From contig CM066306.1 in NCBI GenBank assembly GCA_033807695.1, positions 2,108,001-2,172,000 of the forward strand: DNA of 64,000 nt, written 5' to 3'. Numbering within the stretch: the first letter of the stretch is position 1; the number at the start of each line of letters is the position of its first letter. This document shows positions 1-11,300 of the stretch, in pieces. A model generated the notes under the pieces. The model did no database searches. It was not told where the DNA came from and worked only from the letters and a program-made list of their open reading frames with translations. This DNA is from Daedaleopsis sinensis. Lineage: Eukaryota > Basidiomycota > Agaricomycetes > Polyporales > Polyporaceae. The position numbers and the translations under genes are program-made.

Positions 1-284
1 AGGGCGGTCGAGAGCGCACATCCGCACCACTACCGCATACACCGGCGGGATGGTCGGGCGCAGCACGCATTAACGGGCCTGAGTGCGCGACTTCAAACAG
101 TCGCGCACTGATGTGCTCAACCGCGCCCAGGAGCGTGGTCGAGAGCGCACATGCACGCTACTGGTGCGCACATAGGCGGGCGGCGGCACGCGTGGAGGCG
201 CGTGAGTGCCCGACTACTCGCGCACTCATGCTCGAAGAGAAGACCGTCAACCTCTAACGATCCCACACGAGGAGCAACTCACCT
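1..284. repeat. Left inner part of long terminal inverted repeat
   Basis: These bases are the reverse complement of 27536-27819 (base n pairs with base 27820-n). By eye there is about one mismatch, near base 275. The match stops sharply at base 285. The left copy continues past the window start, so only its inner part is seen. Both copies reach a splice-donor-like GTGAG on the side facing the interior, which hints that transcripts may run into or out of the repeat. An inverted segmental duplication is the alternative to a transposon terminus. Confidence 0.85.
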
Positions 285-376
285 GATGGTCTGTGCTTTG
301 CCTTCCTACAGGTCCCAGGAGCTCGAGCGAAGTCTCACATAGCCAACGTAGCCACAATACAACCCTAGAGAATGCG

Positions 377-3300
377 CTATTCGTCTCCCATATTCGTATC
401 ATCCCCCAACTTGTCCATGATCAACTCGTCCTGTATCTCTTTCGCCTTGTCGAGAGAGGTGGTGCCGTTTGAGAAGTTCAGGGTGAAGTCGTACGGTTCG
501 TCGATAATCTGGAGGTCGTCGACCTTGCCCGGCGGCTGAGCTTTGAGCCAGTGTTCGTCGTAACAGTTCCGGCATAACCCTGTAGGAGCCTCTGAGTCCA
601 CCACCCGTGCACCTGCCCTCCGAATACGTTGACGTGGAACCCGGCCGCCCCGGGAGCGGTTGACTAGAGCATCGGAGAAGTACTTCCGGTCGATAGTGTC
701 GAAAAAATCCCTCAACTCGGTGCTTTGCCACGCAGCCTCGATGATGAGGAATTTACCCTCGACGCGCGCCAGATCGTCCTCGGCCTCATCTCCGCTCATA
801 TGGACGGTCGTGAGCAGAGAGAACAGCTCGTAATGCTGCTTGAGTTGATAGATCGCGATGACCCAGCAACGGCTCACGTACGTCTGATGTAGGTGGTTAG
901 TCGCAGTGGCAAAACTTGATACACGGAATATTTGATGACTCACGGTCTGCTTGCGACTGTTGATCTTGTTCTGTGCCTTCCGTCGTTCGACAACCTCCGG
1001 AGGCGGAGGCCTGAACGACTGCCGCCACTTGAGTCGTGCATGGTCCATGTGAGCATCTAGTGCCAGAGCTACCTGTTCAGGGGTGAAGAATCGTGAAGGA
1101 ATGGAGGGCGCTGTGCGATAGGATCCACCGGCCACGGACTCAATCATGTGTCGTGAGAGGAAGCACCGTGCTCCTCGATTGAAGTCGTCGCGCTTCCACC
1201 CGGTGCTGAAGTCGATGCGGAAGGTCTTCCTCGTGAAGTACTTGTCCTTATTGAGCTTGAACAGCTCGCGTTCTTCGTCAGTGACAGGTGGGCAGCATCG
1301 GCCGAGCTCGCTGAGGCTCGGACAGCAGAGTAGCCAGAGCATATGTGCCCTCACCGCCGCCTGTGTTCAAGTTAGATACAGAGATCAGCAATCACATGGT
1401 TACGCTCACCTGAAAGCGATTGAGGAAGGTGCGGTCGGGGTCCCCACGTTCGCTGGCAGTCATTTCGGCGATCATTACTCCTTCTTCTTCCACAGACGTA
1501 GGTGATATGTACGGCATCTTCCATCCATCAAGCGAGACAAAGTTCGTGGTCTTCGGAGGCTGCTTCGGGCCTCGGCGCGATGGTGTGTCCTGGTGCTCCG
1601 GCATATCGTCATCATCGTCTGAGGACACTGCTGCCAGCTTCGCAGACAAATCTTCGCGAGGGGTAGCAATATTTGCAAGGAAGATGCGGGTGGCTTTCGA
1701 TCGTGGGGCTCGGCCGCTCCGCCGTGGCGTCGGAGCAGTTCCGGCGCCATGGCGGAACTGCTGTTTTGGAGGGGTGTGAGGCGACGCCATGCTCATATTC
1801 GTAAGCTGGTTGCTGACAGCAATCATGCTTTCCAAAAGCTGTGACCTATAACACCACGTTAAGCTTAATGCCCACAGCGCAGGACTCTATTTAAAGTACT
1901 CACTGTACTTTCCCATGAGAGTCGAGGCTGTCTTCGATGTAATCCATCCGGTTCATGAGCAAGAGGGTCAATTCCGACTTGGGGACGTCCTGTCGGCAAG
2001 TCAGGCAGAGCAATAGACCCAGCAGGGGAAAGATATACCTCTGGTGGCGTAGGGTAGGCTGCTCGACCCTTCCCCTTTCCTTTCGATGGTCCTGCCTCTG
2101 CTGGTGTGCTCTTCGGAGCATCGCGCGCTGGCTGCATGGCAGGCCACGAGTCACCTTCGTGCCCCATCGGCTCATCCTAGAGGGTTTACGATAGTGAGTG
2201 TGCCGCAAATACAGTAACGCGCGACTACATACCTCATCAAGCAGGCCTTGCATAAGTTGCTCGTCCCCGCGAGTATTCTCGAAGCGTACGTTCTTCGCTG
2301 ACGGTGGATTGTCAAAGGTCACCCCGAATCCTTCGTGAGCTTTTACGCTAGGTGTAGCTTGTGAAGGTCGGGCACGAGGAGCCTCGGCATGCTGAAGGTT
2401 GTTTGCAAGCGCTTGTGGCACGGAGGCTGGCGGCGGCTGGGACGGTGCTCGCATAGCCTGAGAGTACTGCAGTACGTGAGGATGGGCATACTGTGGCGGG
2501 AACTGTTGGGGAGTGGGCTGAAGTTGCAGGCGATAATCGTCTGTCTGTGGGCGTGTAGGGGCAGCGGGCGGGTACGACGGCGCACGGAGGTACTCGATGG
2601 GTGGCTGCGGCGGACCGAGAGCATATTGCGCAGGCGGGTGCGACGGCGCACGAGGATACTCGATGGGCGGTTGCTGCGGCTGCGAGGCAGGAGCGTACTG
2701 CGCAGGCGGGCGCGACGGCGCACCGTACTGCGCGGGCGGGTGCGACGGTGCACGGGGGTACTCGATGGGTGGTTGCGGCGGACCGAGAGCATATTGCGCA
2801 GGTGGGTGCGACGGCGCACGAGAATACTCGATGGGCGGCTGCTGCGGCTGCGAGGCGGGAGCGTACTGCGCAGGCGGGCGCGACGGTGCACCGTACTGCG
2901 CGGGCGGGTGCGACGGCGCACGAGGGTACTCGACGGGTGGCTGCGGCGGACCGAGAGCGTACTGCGCGGGCGGGTGCGACGGCGCACGAGGGTACTCGAC
3001 GGGTGGCTGCGGCGGACCGAGAGCGTACTGCGCAGGCGGGTGCGACGGCGCACGAGGGTACTCGACGGGTGGGGGTTGCGGGGCATGATCATACTGCGCG
3101 GGCGTGTGTGACGGCGCACCATATTGCTCGACGGGCTGCTGCAAGTATGAAGGTTGAGATGCCATGCGGTGGTCGGTCAGAGCATGCGATGGCGCCCGAG
3201 AGGGTTCGGTTCGCGGGTGCAATGAGCCCGCTTGGTGCTGTGTTGTAGCAGTGTAATGAGCGGGTACGGGGGGTTGACGGGAGGCTTGACGAGCGGGCGG

Positions 3301-4155
3301 GGGGCCTTGGGGAGCCTGAGACGAGTCGGTCGGACGAGCGGTCGAGGGGCCTTGGGATGGATACTCGACTTCACGAGCAGCCGTATGAGGGTCTTGAGAC
3401 TGAATGTCCAAGGTTTGAGAGGAGTCGGTCGGATCGACGCTGAAATCTATAAGCATTGCGTCGTCCGATGGGTTACCAGTGTGTGAAGGCTGGCCAGCAG
3501 CTGTAGCGGCAGCCTCGTTCTCTATTCGCACTTGGCTCGTGCCGTATGCAGTCCAGTACGCCGCTGCGCGTGCCTAAACTCGATCGTCAATAAATTCACA
3601 AGATGTACACACATCCAAGCGTATGCGTACCTGAACTTCTGGAGTGAGTTCAAACGTGTTGTCTGTGTTAACGTTGCGGCTGCTGATGCGATGCTTTGGC
3701 CGGCGTATCTCAATACGTTTCTTGTGCACTCCGTCCTTGATGCCTAAAGGTCCAGCCCAATCCTTGTGCAATGGGCGAGTGAGACGCGACGCTTCGGATG
3801 GGGTCGAAGAACTTACGGCGATATGGGTTTTGCTCGACTTATCGTTGATCAACTTGTCGTGCCTGATCTTGCCGCGTTTGGTGCCGGCGAGACTCACTGA
3901 TTCCGTTAAGAGTTCTGACAGACCATGGGTGCCCTCCTGAGGAACGTCAGAGGTAGTCGCAGTGGTCGTCACCACGAGTGGTGAAGGCGCTATGGCAGCC
4001 TCGTTCCCAACAGTGGGCGTCACCACGAGTGGTGAAGGCGCTACGGCAGTCTCGTTCCCAGCAGTAGATTGTTGGTCGGTCGCCTCCACCTCCACTGCGC
4101 TCGAGGAAGGGTGGGGTGTTGTAGTAGACTGGTGGTCTGGAGGATCCATGTGCAA
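377..4155 (-). CDS. Proline-rich repeat protein, six exons, 1163 aa, function unknown
   Basis: I read six exons joined by in-phase GT-AG introns: 4155-3631, 3573-2233, 2176-1904, 1838-1410, 1360-944 and 883-377, giving 1163 residues. The N-terminal part is Ser/Thr-rich with basic patches. Residues about 330-520 are a tandem proline/tyrosine-rich region with units such as YPRAPSHPPAQYALGPPQPP. A low-complexity basic stretch follows, then a more ordered C-terminal part of about 300 residues with Cys pairs (CCPPV, CRNCYDEHW) that might bind metal. I recognise no named family. It is the gene nearest the left inverted repeat and transcribes towards it. By position it could be the accessory DNA-binding protein that CACTA elements carry beside the transposase, but this is inference. 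An upstream start is not excluded. Confidence 0.7.
2580..3130. repeat. In-frame coding minisatellite
   Basis: A tandem array of GC-rich units with a basic period of 66 bp (22 codons). Some units carry a longer 102-bp form encoding an extra APASQPQQPP segment. Units are 85-98 per cent alike by eye. It lies in exon 2 of the 1163-aa gene and keeps the frame, so copy number can change protein length without breaking it. The long open frames on the other five frames here are by-products of the repeat. Confidence 0.9.
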
Positions 4156-4451
4156 GTGACAGTTGCGTGGGCGGGCGTAGCTTTTAAAGGAACGATCTTA
4201 CCGATACGAAATGCGCTTTCATCGCCAAAGTGGCGTTTCTAGTTGCTTTTGGTCGATCATTCACCCACTAGATTGTGCTTTGCAAGAACGGATTCTTAAG
4301 TCATACAATATTGCGCTTTTGAAGCAATAGAACAATTGTTTTCCGAACGACTGTTACATGAACGACCAAACCGTGCCCCTACACCTGGGTGGCCGGATCA
4401 GAATCTAAAATGTCGCAGACGAGAACGCACTTACTTACTGTCATGGCTAGC

Positions 4452-5490
4452 CTAGCTAGACGGATCCCCATGCACGCGTACCCTGTAGATGCATGTGGAC
4501 GCTGAGCCCCAATTGTCGACAATCTCGAGTATCACAAGTCCGAAGTCGAGCGTGAGTTCGCGGAAGATTGGGCGCACGGGGAAGGTTTGAATCGGGGATG
4601 GAGATTGGATGTCGTACGTGAAATTGGCGAGGACGACAAAATTCGCCACATTCCTACCCGTCCAAGGAGGTGCCTGGGGTTGCTCACCAACACGAAGGAG
4701 AATTTGGTGGTCCACCAGAAGTTGCTCGTTGCGATCCCCATCAATAACCCCCCAAAGGACCATGCGAGCAGGAGCAACACCGGGGTCGGCTGCAAGCTCG
4801 ACAGGTATATGGTCGACGGTGACAGACGTGGGATAGATGAAGCTGGGTAGCACGATACCAAGCTGTCCATGAGAGGACGGTACATGCCAGCAATTGCCGA
4901 TGCGATTGTCGTCTGTAAGGGCTAGAGTGGGATGTATCGCAGATTGTGTGGTGAGTTCCTCGTCGACGAGAGCTCCGTCTGCGAGCAAGGCAAAATCTCT
5001 AAGCAGCACGGGTCCTTTGAGAAGCTGGGTGATGCGGTCGTTAATGTGCCGTTCAAGGTCAGGCGTGATGTAGGCAATTGCGGGCGAGCTTGGAATCAAG
5101 CGATACCAACTGGTGGGCGGCCCTAGCCGTGACGTCTTCAGGGAGATGTGACTTGCGAGTAGAGTGAACCATCCATCACGGACCAACAGGTACACCGCGA
5201 TGATGAACACGGGGAAGAAAGAAGCAAGCCACTTTGCAGTAGCGAGCCAACGCGGCGGCGATGCAGCTGGAGTAGAGGAAAGGGGGGAAGAGTTGGGTGC
5301 TGACGAGGGGACGGTCAGGGCGACCTCTTCCTGGGGGTCGTCGGGCCATCGCACGCCTTTGCGCTCTGGATACTCCATATAAGGCGGATTCGAAGATGTA
5401 CGGGTATGAATACGTACTGAGAGTCGCCTCTTTGCCGCCTCCAAATCTACTCGGATTGAACTTGGCAAGACGGTCATCGTCGGTAGACAT
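4452..5490 (-). CDS. SUN-domain membrane protein, 328 aa
   Basis: SUN proteins sit in the inner nuclear membrane and bind KASH peptides across the perinuclear space, linking the nucleus to the cytoskeleton. The gene has two exons, 5490-5418 and 5365-4452. The start MSTDDDRLAKFNP is chosen because a GTACGT donor then restores the frame (KRKGVRWPDDP). A hydrophobic segment, FFPVFIIAVYLLV, near residue 85 is a single membrane anchor. The C-terminal ~200 residues match the SUN fold: a DFALLADGA-like start, then GNCWHVPSSHGQLGI, VTVDHIP, PARMVLWGV and a closing FGLVILEIVDNWGS and YRVRVHG. The coiled coil usual before the domain is short, as in compact fungal forms. It lies inside the large inverted-repeat element and is intact, so it looks like cargo. 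Confidence 0.85.
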
Positions 5491-6393
5491 TTCGTTGGAA
5501 TGGAGGACGAGTGGCGCATGAGATGAGGAACAAAGGTTGGTGAGCGGTGGCTGGGCGGCTGGACGCGCACATAGGCGCGCAAGGCACACAAGGCGCTTCC
5601 TCGGGGCGCAGAAGGCACTCCGGCGCGTCTTCAAGCTTCAAGCTCAGCGCTCAAGCTTCAAGCAGGCCTTCAAATTCACCACCATGACCCTCTGCTGAGT
5701 GCTCTTTCCTCGCGCGCGCTCTCTGCTCTTACCGTCGAACTTGTCATCTACGTCGCTCTGCACGCTCTCGAACGGGTCCGACCAGCTTCCGAGCGCAACT
5801 CGGGCTCGCGGAACGAACGGTCACCGACGACACGACACGATACCCCGCTCCTCCCCGGCCTGAGTTAGGTACTTCAGTGTTTATCACTGCCCCATGTGCT
5901 CTTCGTGCGGCCTTCAGAACCGGCGCGTGCCTTCCGCTCACTTCGCAGTTTGGTCGCACGGCACTTCAGAGGAGCTCGTGCCGCGTTGCGTCCGAAGATA
6001 CATCTGGGGGGCAACAGGTACGTACCTGCACGTTTGAGCATTTTAGGTATACTTACCACCCGTTGCGCAGACGGGCTGCCAATGTCGTTCACGAGGACGT
6101 CCAAGTAGGTCGAGAAGCGATATAAGTAGGTGGGGCCGCATCTATGTATGTCGACTCCGACTGTGCATCCGACGCCTTTTGCGCGTTCCCTTACCTCGTA
6201 TCTAGGAGACGTCACTACGCTACCCCGAACCATGACAGGAGAAGCATAGGCGGCGGAAGACGTCTGCCGAGAGGTTGGCGGAGGAGACGGTGGAGCAGGA
6301 GCGCGCCCTCAATAGGATATTTGGGAGCTTCTCGTGAAGATCTGCATGGACGCGGCGCGGTTGCGTGTTCAACACATGTGCGTGTTGGTATAA
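5491..6393. other. Region without a supported gene
   Basis: This stretch lies upstream of the SUN gene and ends at the target site of the foldback element. Short open frames occur on both strands, but I could not join any into a convincing coding structure. Bases near 5570-5680 hold a purine/pyrimidine-skewed stretch with repeated TCAAGCTTCAAG-like words. It may hold the SUN gene promoter. Confidence 0.5.
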
Positions 6394-6400
6394 TCGGCAG

Positions 6401-9400
6401 CACCTGTGGTCACCACTTATTTATATATATACAGACCAGTGGTCCATAGGTTATTGTTACCTTGGCCCACCCTATGTAGCAAGCCCAGAGGCCCAGGACC
6501 CAATTACAAGGTACAATTTATAAAAGCATTATGTTGCAGATGAGCCCACAGGGAGCAATATAAAATGCGAAAGCTGTTGTAATAAGTCCACCATGGCGCA
6601 TTTTTAAATGTATAAAGTGGTGTAAAATGGCCCTGAGGGTGTATTTACAACACACACCAAGTGTTGTAAATGGTCCCCCATGGCACATTTTTAAACAGAT
6701 AGGAGGTTGTAATACACCCCAGAGACCCTGTTAATAACCCACCTCTTGTGTTGTAAATGGTCCCCTGTGGCGCATTTTTAAACTGTTGGAGGGTTGTAAT
6801 ACATCTCTGAGACCCTGTTAACAACTCATCCCCTGTGTTGTAAATGAGCCTCTTGGCGCATTTTTAAACCGATGGAGGGTTGTAATACATCCCTGGGAGT
6901 CTGTTAACAACTACCGGAGTGTTGTAATTGGTATCTAAGGCTTGTTATTAAATCTTTGGACCTTTGATAATGATATGATCACCTTGTTATCTCTTCAGAT
7001 AACAGTTTCTTATCTATACTGATAGCTTGGCCATCTAATCTACTACCCTGGGATCAATACCACGCCACTGGGCACTTATTTGACACCTTTTCCTGCACCT
7101 TATTACCTCATTTAGGCCAGGTAGGTGGCTGGGCTACCCTAGGGGGTCCCACTTCCTCACCCTCTACCTCCCTCATTTCTTCATGGATTCCCTCCATTCA
7201 AGTGGTGGTATACTTGTATATTGAATGGCTACTACCCTGTACAAAGTGAGGGTACAACCACCTCCAATCAGTGCACTGCAATAGGTAGAAATGGTCGCTT
7301 TATTGGGGTATTGAATGCTGAATAGCTTGGTAACCGCTGGGTGCACTATCATGTACAAGGTACTGTTGGAAAGGGCTATGATGGGGCTTTCCGACGAGCC
7401 CTCATACATGCAGATCCGTCCACGGGAACTCTGGGTATGCACAGGTGCTCCTCCTACCCTACCTCCAAATGGTCTGGGGTATACCTCCACCAATGTTTGA
7501 TGAATCAATGTGATCTTTTTTGTGTTCAGTGTGTGCAGTATACTACTCATCAACCCAGTGGTGTGCCTGGCAGTGCACCCCATTGATCTGGATACAATAG
7601 GTAATCAGTGTGCAGGTTACCCCCCTGATAGTGCGCCCAATACTCCACCAATTAGGGTGTGTAAGGTACCGTTGAAAAGCCACAAACCACAGCTCGTTAA
7701 CGATACCCTACTCATGTCCACACATCCAGCGGTCACGGAGATACACACATGTTCTCCTCCTCCCCCTACCCAATATTGTTCGCAGTAGATCCTTGCACCC
7801 CATGCATGTATCACCCTCAAATTTTGTGAGTACACTCCTACACCCTGCTATTCATTACTATCCAGTTAACATTCTTATCAGACATGAGTTACAATACCCA
7901 TTGGCTTATCAGTGTTTCCCCTGATCACCCTGATCTTGCAGGTTTGGGAGACCTATTCCACAGATCTACTACCAACATGAATAGTCCCTATATGTGTGAA
8001 TAAGGTGCAAAAAACAGAATGTCAATATGTGGAGAATTGGTGAAGTAACTGTCCGAACAGCGAAATGTGCACTGTTTGACACTAAAGCTGCATAGTGTCT
8101 GCACTCACTGCTTGCCACTGTACCTACAAAACCACCTCCTACAGCCAATTCCGGTGTCCCGTGACCAATTATTTATGGATTCCTATGGTTCTTTTTGCAA
8201 CATGTAGCTATATCTCTCCTCTTTCTTATCTGACATTGTGCACGACTATCAGAGGTGGTAGAATAGTGCAATTCACTAGATATTGGTCACAACTGATAAG
8301 ACAACTATATACCAGCAACATCACCAATAAGGGTAGATATGCATGATCTGGACTATGCTAAGTACTAGTAGGCTACTGAAGAATATGATTTGATAATTGG
8401 TAGAGCAAGATATGGGGTAAATAGTGTTAAGAGGTGGTACAAGGATAACATGTGTGTATCTATGTGTCTGCTGGGTGTATGGAGATGAGTAAGATACCGT
8501 TAGAAAGCTATATTCCATGCCTTTCCAACAGTACCTTACACACCCCGATCGGTAGAATATTGGGTGTGTTATTAGGATGGTAACCTGCGCACTGATTGTG
8601 TATTCTATCTGGATCAATGGGGTGCATGGCCAGGCACACTGTTGGTCTTAGGAGTAGTACAGTATACACATTGAACACAAAAAAGATCACATTGATTGAT
8701 TAGAAATTGCTAGAGGTATATCCCGGACAATTTGGGGGTAGGGTAGGAGGAGCACCAGTGCATATGCAGGGTTCCTGTGGATGGATTTGCATGTATGAGG
8801 GCTTGTCGGAAAGCCAAAATATGGCCCATTCCAACAGTACTTTGTACAGAATGATGCACCCACCAGTTCCCAAGCTATTCAGCATTTACTACCCTAATAA
8901 AGCGACCATTTCTACCTATTGCAGTGCACTAAATGGGGAGGGTTGTACCCACACATTGTACAGGGTAGTAGCCATTCAATATGGTATACCACAACTTAAA
9001 TGGAGTGAATCCATCAAGACATGAGGGAGGGTGAGGAAGTGGGCCCCCCTAGGGGAGCCCAGCCACCTACCTGGCCTAAATGAGGTAATAAGGTGCAGAA
9101 AAAGGTGTCAAATAAGTGCCCAGTGGCGTGGTATTGATCCCAGGGTAGTAGATTAGATGGCCAAGCTATCAGTATAGATAAGAAACTGTTATCTGAAGAG
9201 ATAACAAGGTGATCATATCATTATCAAAGGTCCAAAGATTTAATAACAAGCCTTAGATACCAATTACAACACTCCGGTAGTTGTTAACAGACTCCCAGGG
9301 ATGTATTACAACCCTCCATCGGTTTAAAAATGCGCCAAGAGGCTCATTTACAACACAGGGGATGAGTTGTTAACAGGGTCTCAGAGATGTATTACAACCC

Positions 9401-9790
9401 TCCAACAGTTTAAAAATGCGCCACAGGGGACCATTTACAACACAAGAGGTGGGTTATTAACAGGGTCTCTGGGGTGTATTACAACCTCCTATCTGTTTAA
9501 GAATGTGCCATGGGGGACCATTTACAACACTTGGTGTGTGTTGTAAATACACCCTCAGGGCCATTTTACACCACTTTATACATTTAAAAATGCGCCATGG
9601 TGGACTTATTACAACAGCTTTCGCATTTTATATTGCTCCCTGTGGGCTCATCTGCAACATAATGCTTTTATAAATTGTACCTTGTAATTGGGTCCTGGGC
9701 CTCTGGGCTTGCTACATAGGGTGGGCCAAGGTAACAATAACCTATGGACCACTGGTCTGTATATATATAAATAAGTGGTGACCACAGGTG
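6401..9790. mobile_element. Foldback (long inverted repeat) DNA element with 7-bp target duplication
   Basis: The element starts CACCTGTGGTCACC and ends with its reverse complement. It is flanked by the direct repeat TCGGCAG at 6394-6400 and 9791-9797. The outer ~770 bp of each arm (6401-7170 and about 9020-9790) are nearly identical. The inner parts (about 7170-7620 and 8560-9020) are inverted but only about 80 per cent alike. A unique spacer lies between. Each arm contains about 87-bp subterminal repeats with the words GTTGTAAATGG and CATTTTTAAAC. No open frame exceeds 140 codons and none resembles a transposase, so it is non-autonomous. Related copies are at 43361 (truncated) and, for the inner part, at 38023-38726. 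Confidence 0.9.
6620..6930. repeat. Subterminal ~87-bp repeats in foldback arm
   Basis: Three to four imperfect units, each containing GTTGTAAATGG, CATTTTTAAAC, GGAGGTTGTAATACA and CCCTGTTAA, occur in the left arm. They are mirrored in the right arm at about 9260-9570. Repeated subterminal motifs are typical transposase-binding arrays in DNA transposons; binding here is inference. Confidence 0.75.
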
Positions 9791-9883
9791 TCGGCAGGTA
9801 CAAGAATACAGTTCACCACGTAAACACGGAGAGGATATTTCCTGGTGCACCACTCGTCAACGCTATATTCGCCCACGCTGTCC

Positions 9884-10753
9884 TTAAAGACCCTCGCCAT
9901 CCCCATGGGCAACCCCCTCCCCGGTGTCAGCACCATCCTTCCCGCCGTTCTCCTCGATGTTCTTCTCGATGTGCTCCTCGTCGTGCGCCTCCCCAAGCTC
10001 CACACCGCCTGCCTCGCCGCCGTGGTTGAGGGCGCCCTGAGCGAGGACAGCGTCACGAAGGATTTGGTCCACGAGATCGTTCATGAGCACTGTAGCAGTG
10101 CGCTGGCGGAGACTATCTGCCTCTTTCATCTGGCCGATGAGTCGCGAAAACTTCCAGAACGTGAGCTCTTCGTTGAACTCGAAGCTGAAGAACCCTTCGC
10201 CACGCTCTCTGACGTCACGAAGCTTGAACTCCAAAAGTGTCTGGTGCAGAAATGATGTTGAGCGTCGGCCAAAGTGAAATGTAGTCACCCGTACCTCGTC
10301 GGAGGTGACAAGAACCCTCGGGTCTGGCAGCATGACCGGCTGGGTAAAGCCAGGTGGCACAGTGTTCTCATTGCAGACGGCGAGGAAGTCTAAGAGGTTG
10401 TGAGCCAGGCTGAAATAATGAACGCAGAGCCACACGCACATTGGGTTTCGCCACACTGTGCGAACACTAGGCGCACATTGTCGACCCGTCCAAAGTTTCG
10501 ATCCGAAGATCGAAGCCAACTCATCTTTGCAATTGGTTCCGAAAAGAGGACGAGAGCTTGACTGGGACACTCCTTGAGACCGGGGAGCTCAACTTCAACG
10601 AAGGAAGCGTACCTGAATGCGGCCATGATACTTGAGTGGCACAGATGTGCGCGAGTGGTTGAGAAGGTATGGCAAGGTCCAACTGTTCCATGACGCGTAA
10701 ATACAGCGTCGCGGCAAGCGCACAAGACAAAGGAGATTATGAGGTGACGGATT
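9884..10753 (-). CDS. Hypothetical protein, possibly DUF6533-like membrane protein; start unresolved
   Basis: A coherent frame runs on the minus strand from just after a stop near 10754. It reads WNSWTLPYLLN, then an intron (GTACGC donor near 10608), then SSSRPLFGTNCKDELASIF, CVWLCVHYFSLAHNLLDF, a second intron (GTGACT donor near 10288), TLLEFKLRDVRERGEGFF, and an acidic Gly/Glu-rich tail to the stop at 9884. The W-TLP-LL pattern weakly recalls the N-terminal helix of basidiomycete DUF6533 serpentine membrane proteins, but most of the expected helices are missing, so the assignment is tentative. The first exon and start codon were not found. The gene ends about 90 bp from the right end of the foldback element and may have been shortened. 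Confidence 0.4.
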
Positions 10754-10839
10754 TTAGCGGACATGCACGGCTTAGCTAGATTCGCATCAGCCCGAGGTGA
10801 GATATGGCGTACGCTGTGACCCAATGCGTATGTCACATT

Positions 10840-11300
10840 TGTGCCAGAGTCGTCAGCGCTCCGCCGCGGCGGCTCCGAGCGAGCCTTGTGGTTATCGTAT
10901 AGGTAGTCTCTCCAAGCGACTGCAGAATGTGACAGTCGGCTCTCCAGCCTCTATTGAACAGCACTAATTAAGTACAAGGATTGTAATGACCGCGCACGAG
11001 GTACCGACTGGCCCCCATCCACCACTCCTGCCTCTCCTTCGACGCTCACCCGCAGTACGGCCGCCTGGGCCCCCCGCCTCCCCGCCTCCCCGCCTCGCAG
11101 CCTCCCCGCCTCCCCGCCTCCCCGCCTCCCCGCCTCCCCGCCTCTCCGCCTCTCCGCCTCTCTGCCCCGCCTCCCCGCCGCCGCGCCTCTCCGCCCCGCT
11201 GGCCCACTGACCGGTTGCCCCCACCCCCGGCGACTCCCCGACCCTCCGCGTCGCCTCCACACGCTACCATGCGACTCGCTAGTGCACGATGGTGGGCCTG
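10840..11300. other. Intergenic, pyrimidine-rich
   Basis: No gene is supported here. The stretch is dominated by the CCGCCTCC simple repeat described separately, which produces spurious long open frames (Pro/Ser on one strand, Gly/Arg on the other). Confidence 0.6.
11070..11200. repeat. CCGCCTCC simple sequence repeat
   Basis: About 130 bp of 8-bp CCGCCTCC units with drift to CCGCCTCT in the second half. It is strand-asymmetric, with all purines on the minus strand, and could form G-rich or triplex structures. Replication slippage is sufficient to explain it. Confidence 0.9.

Noticed and set aside
2343..3248. Several long open frames on both strands over the 66-bp coding repeat
   Set aside because: The repeat period is divisible by three, so all six frames stay open; only the minus-strand frame joins to flanking exons through consistent splice sites.
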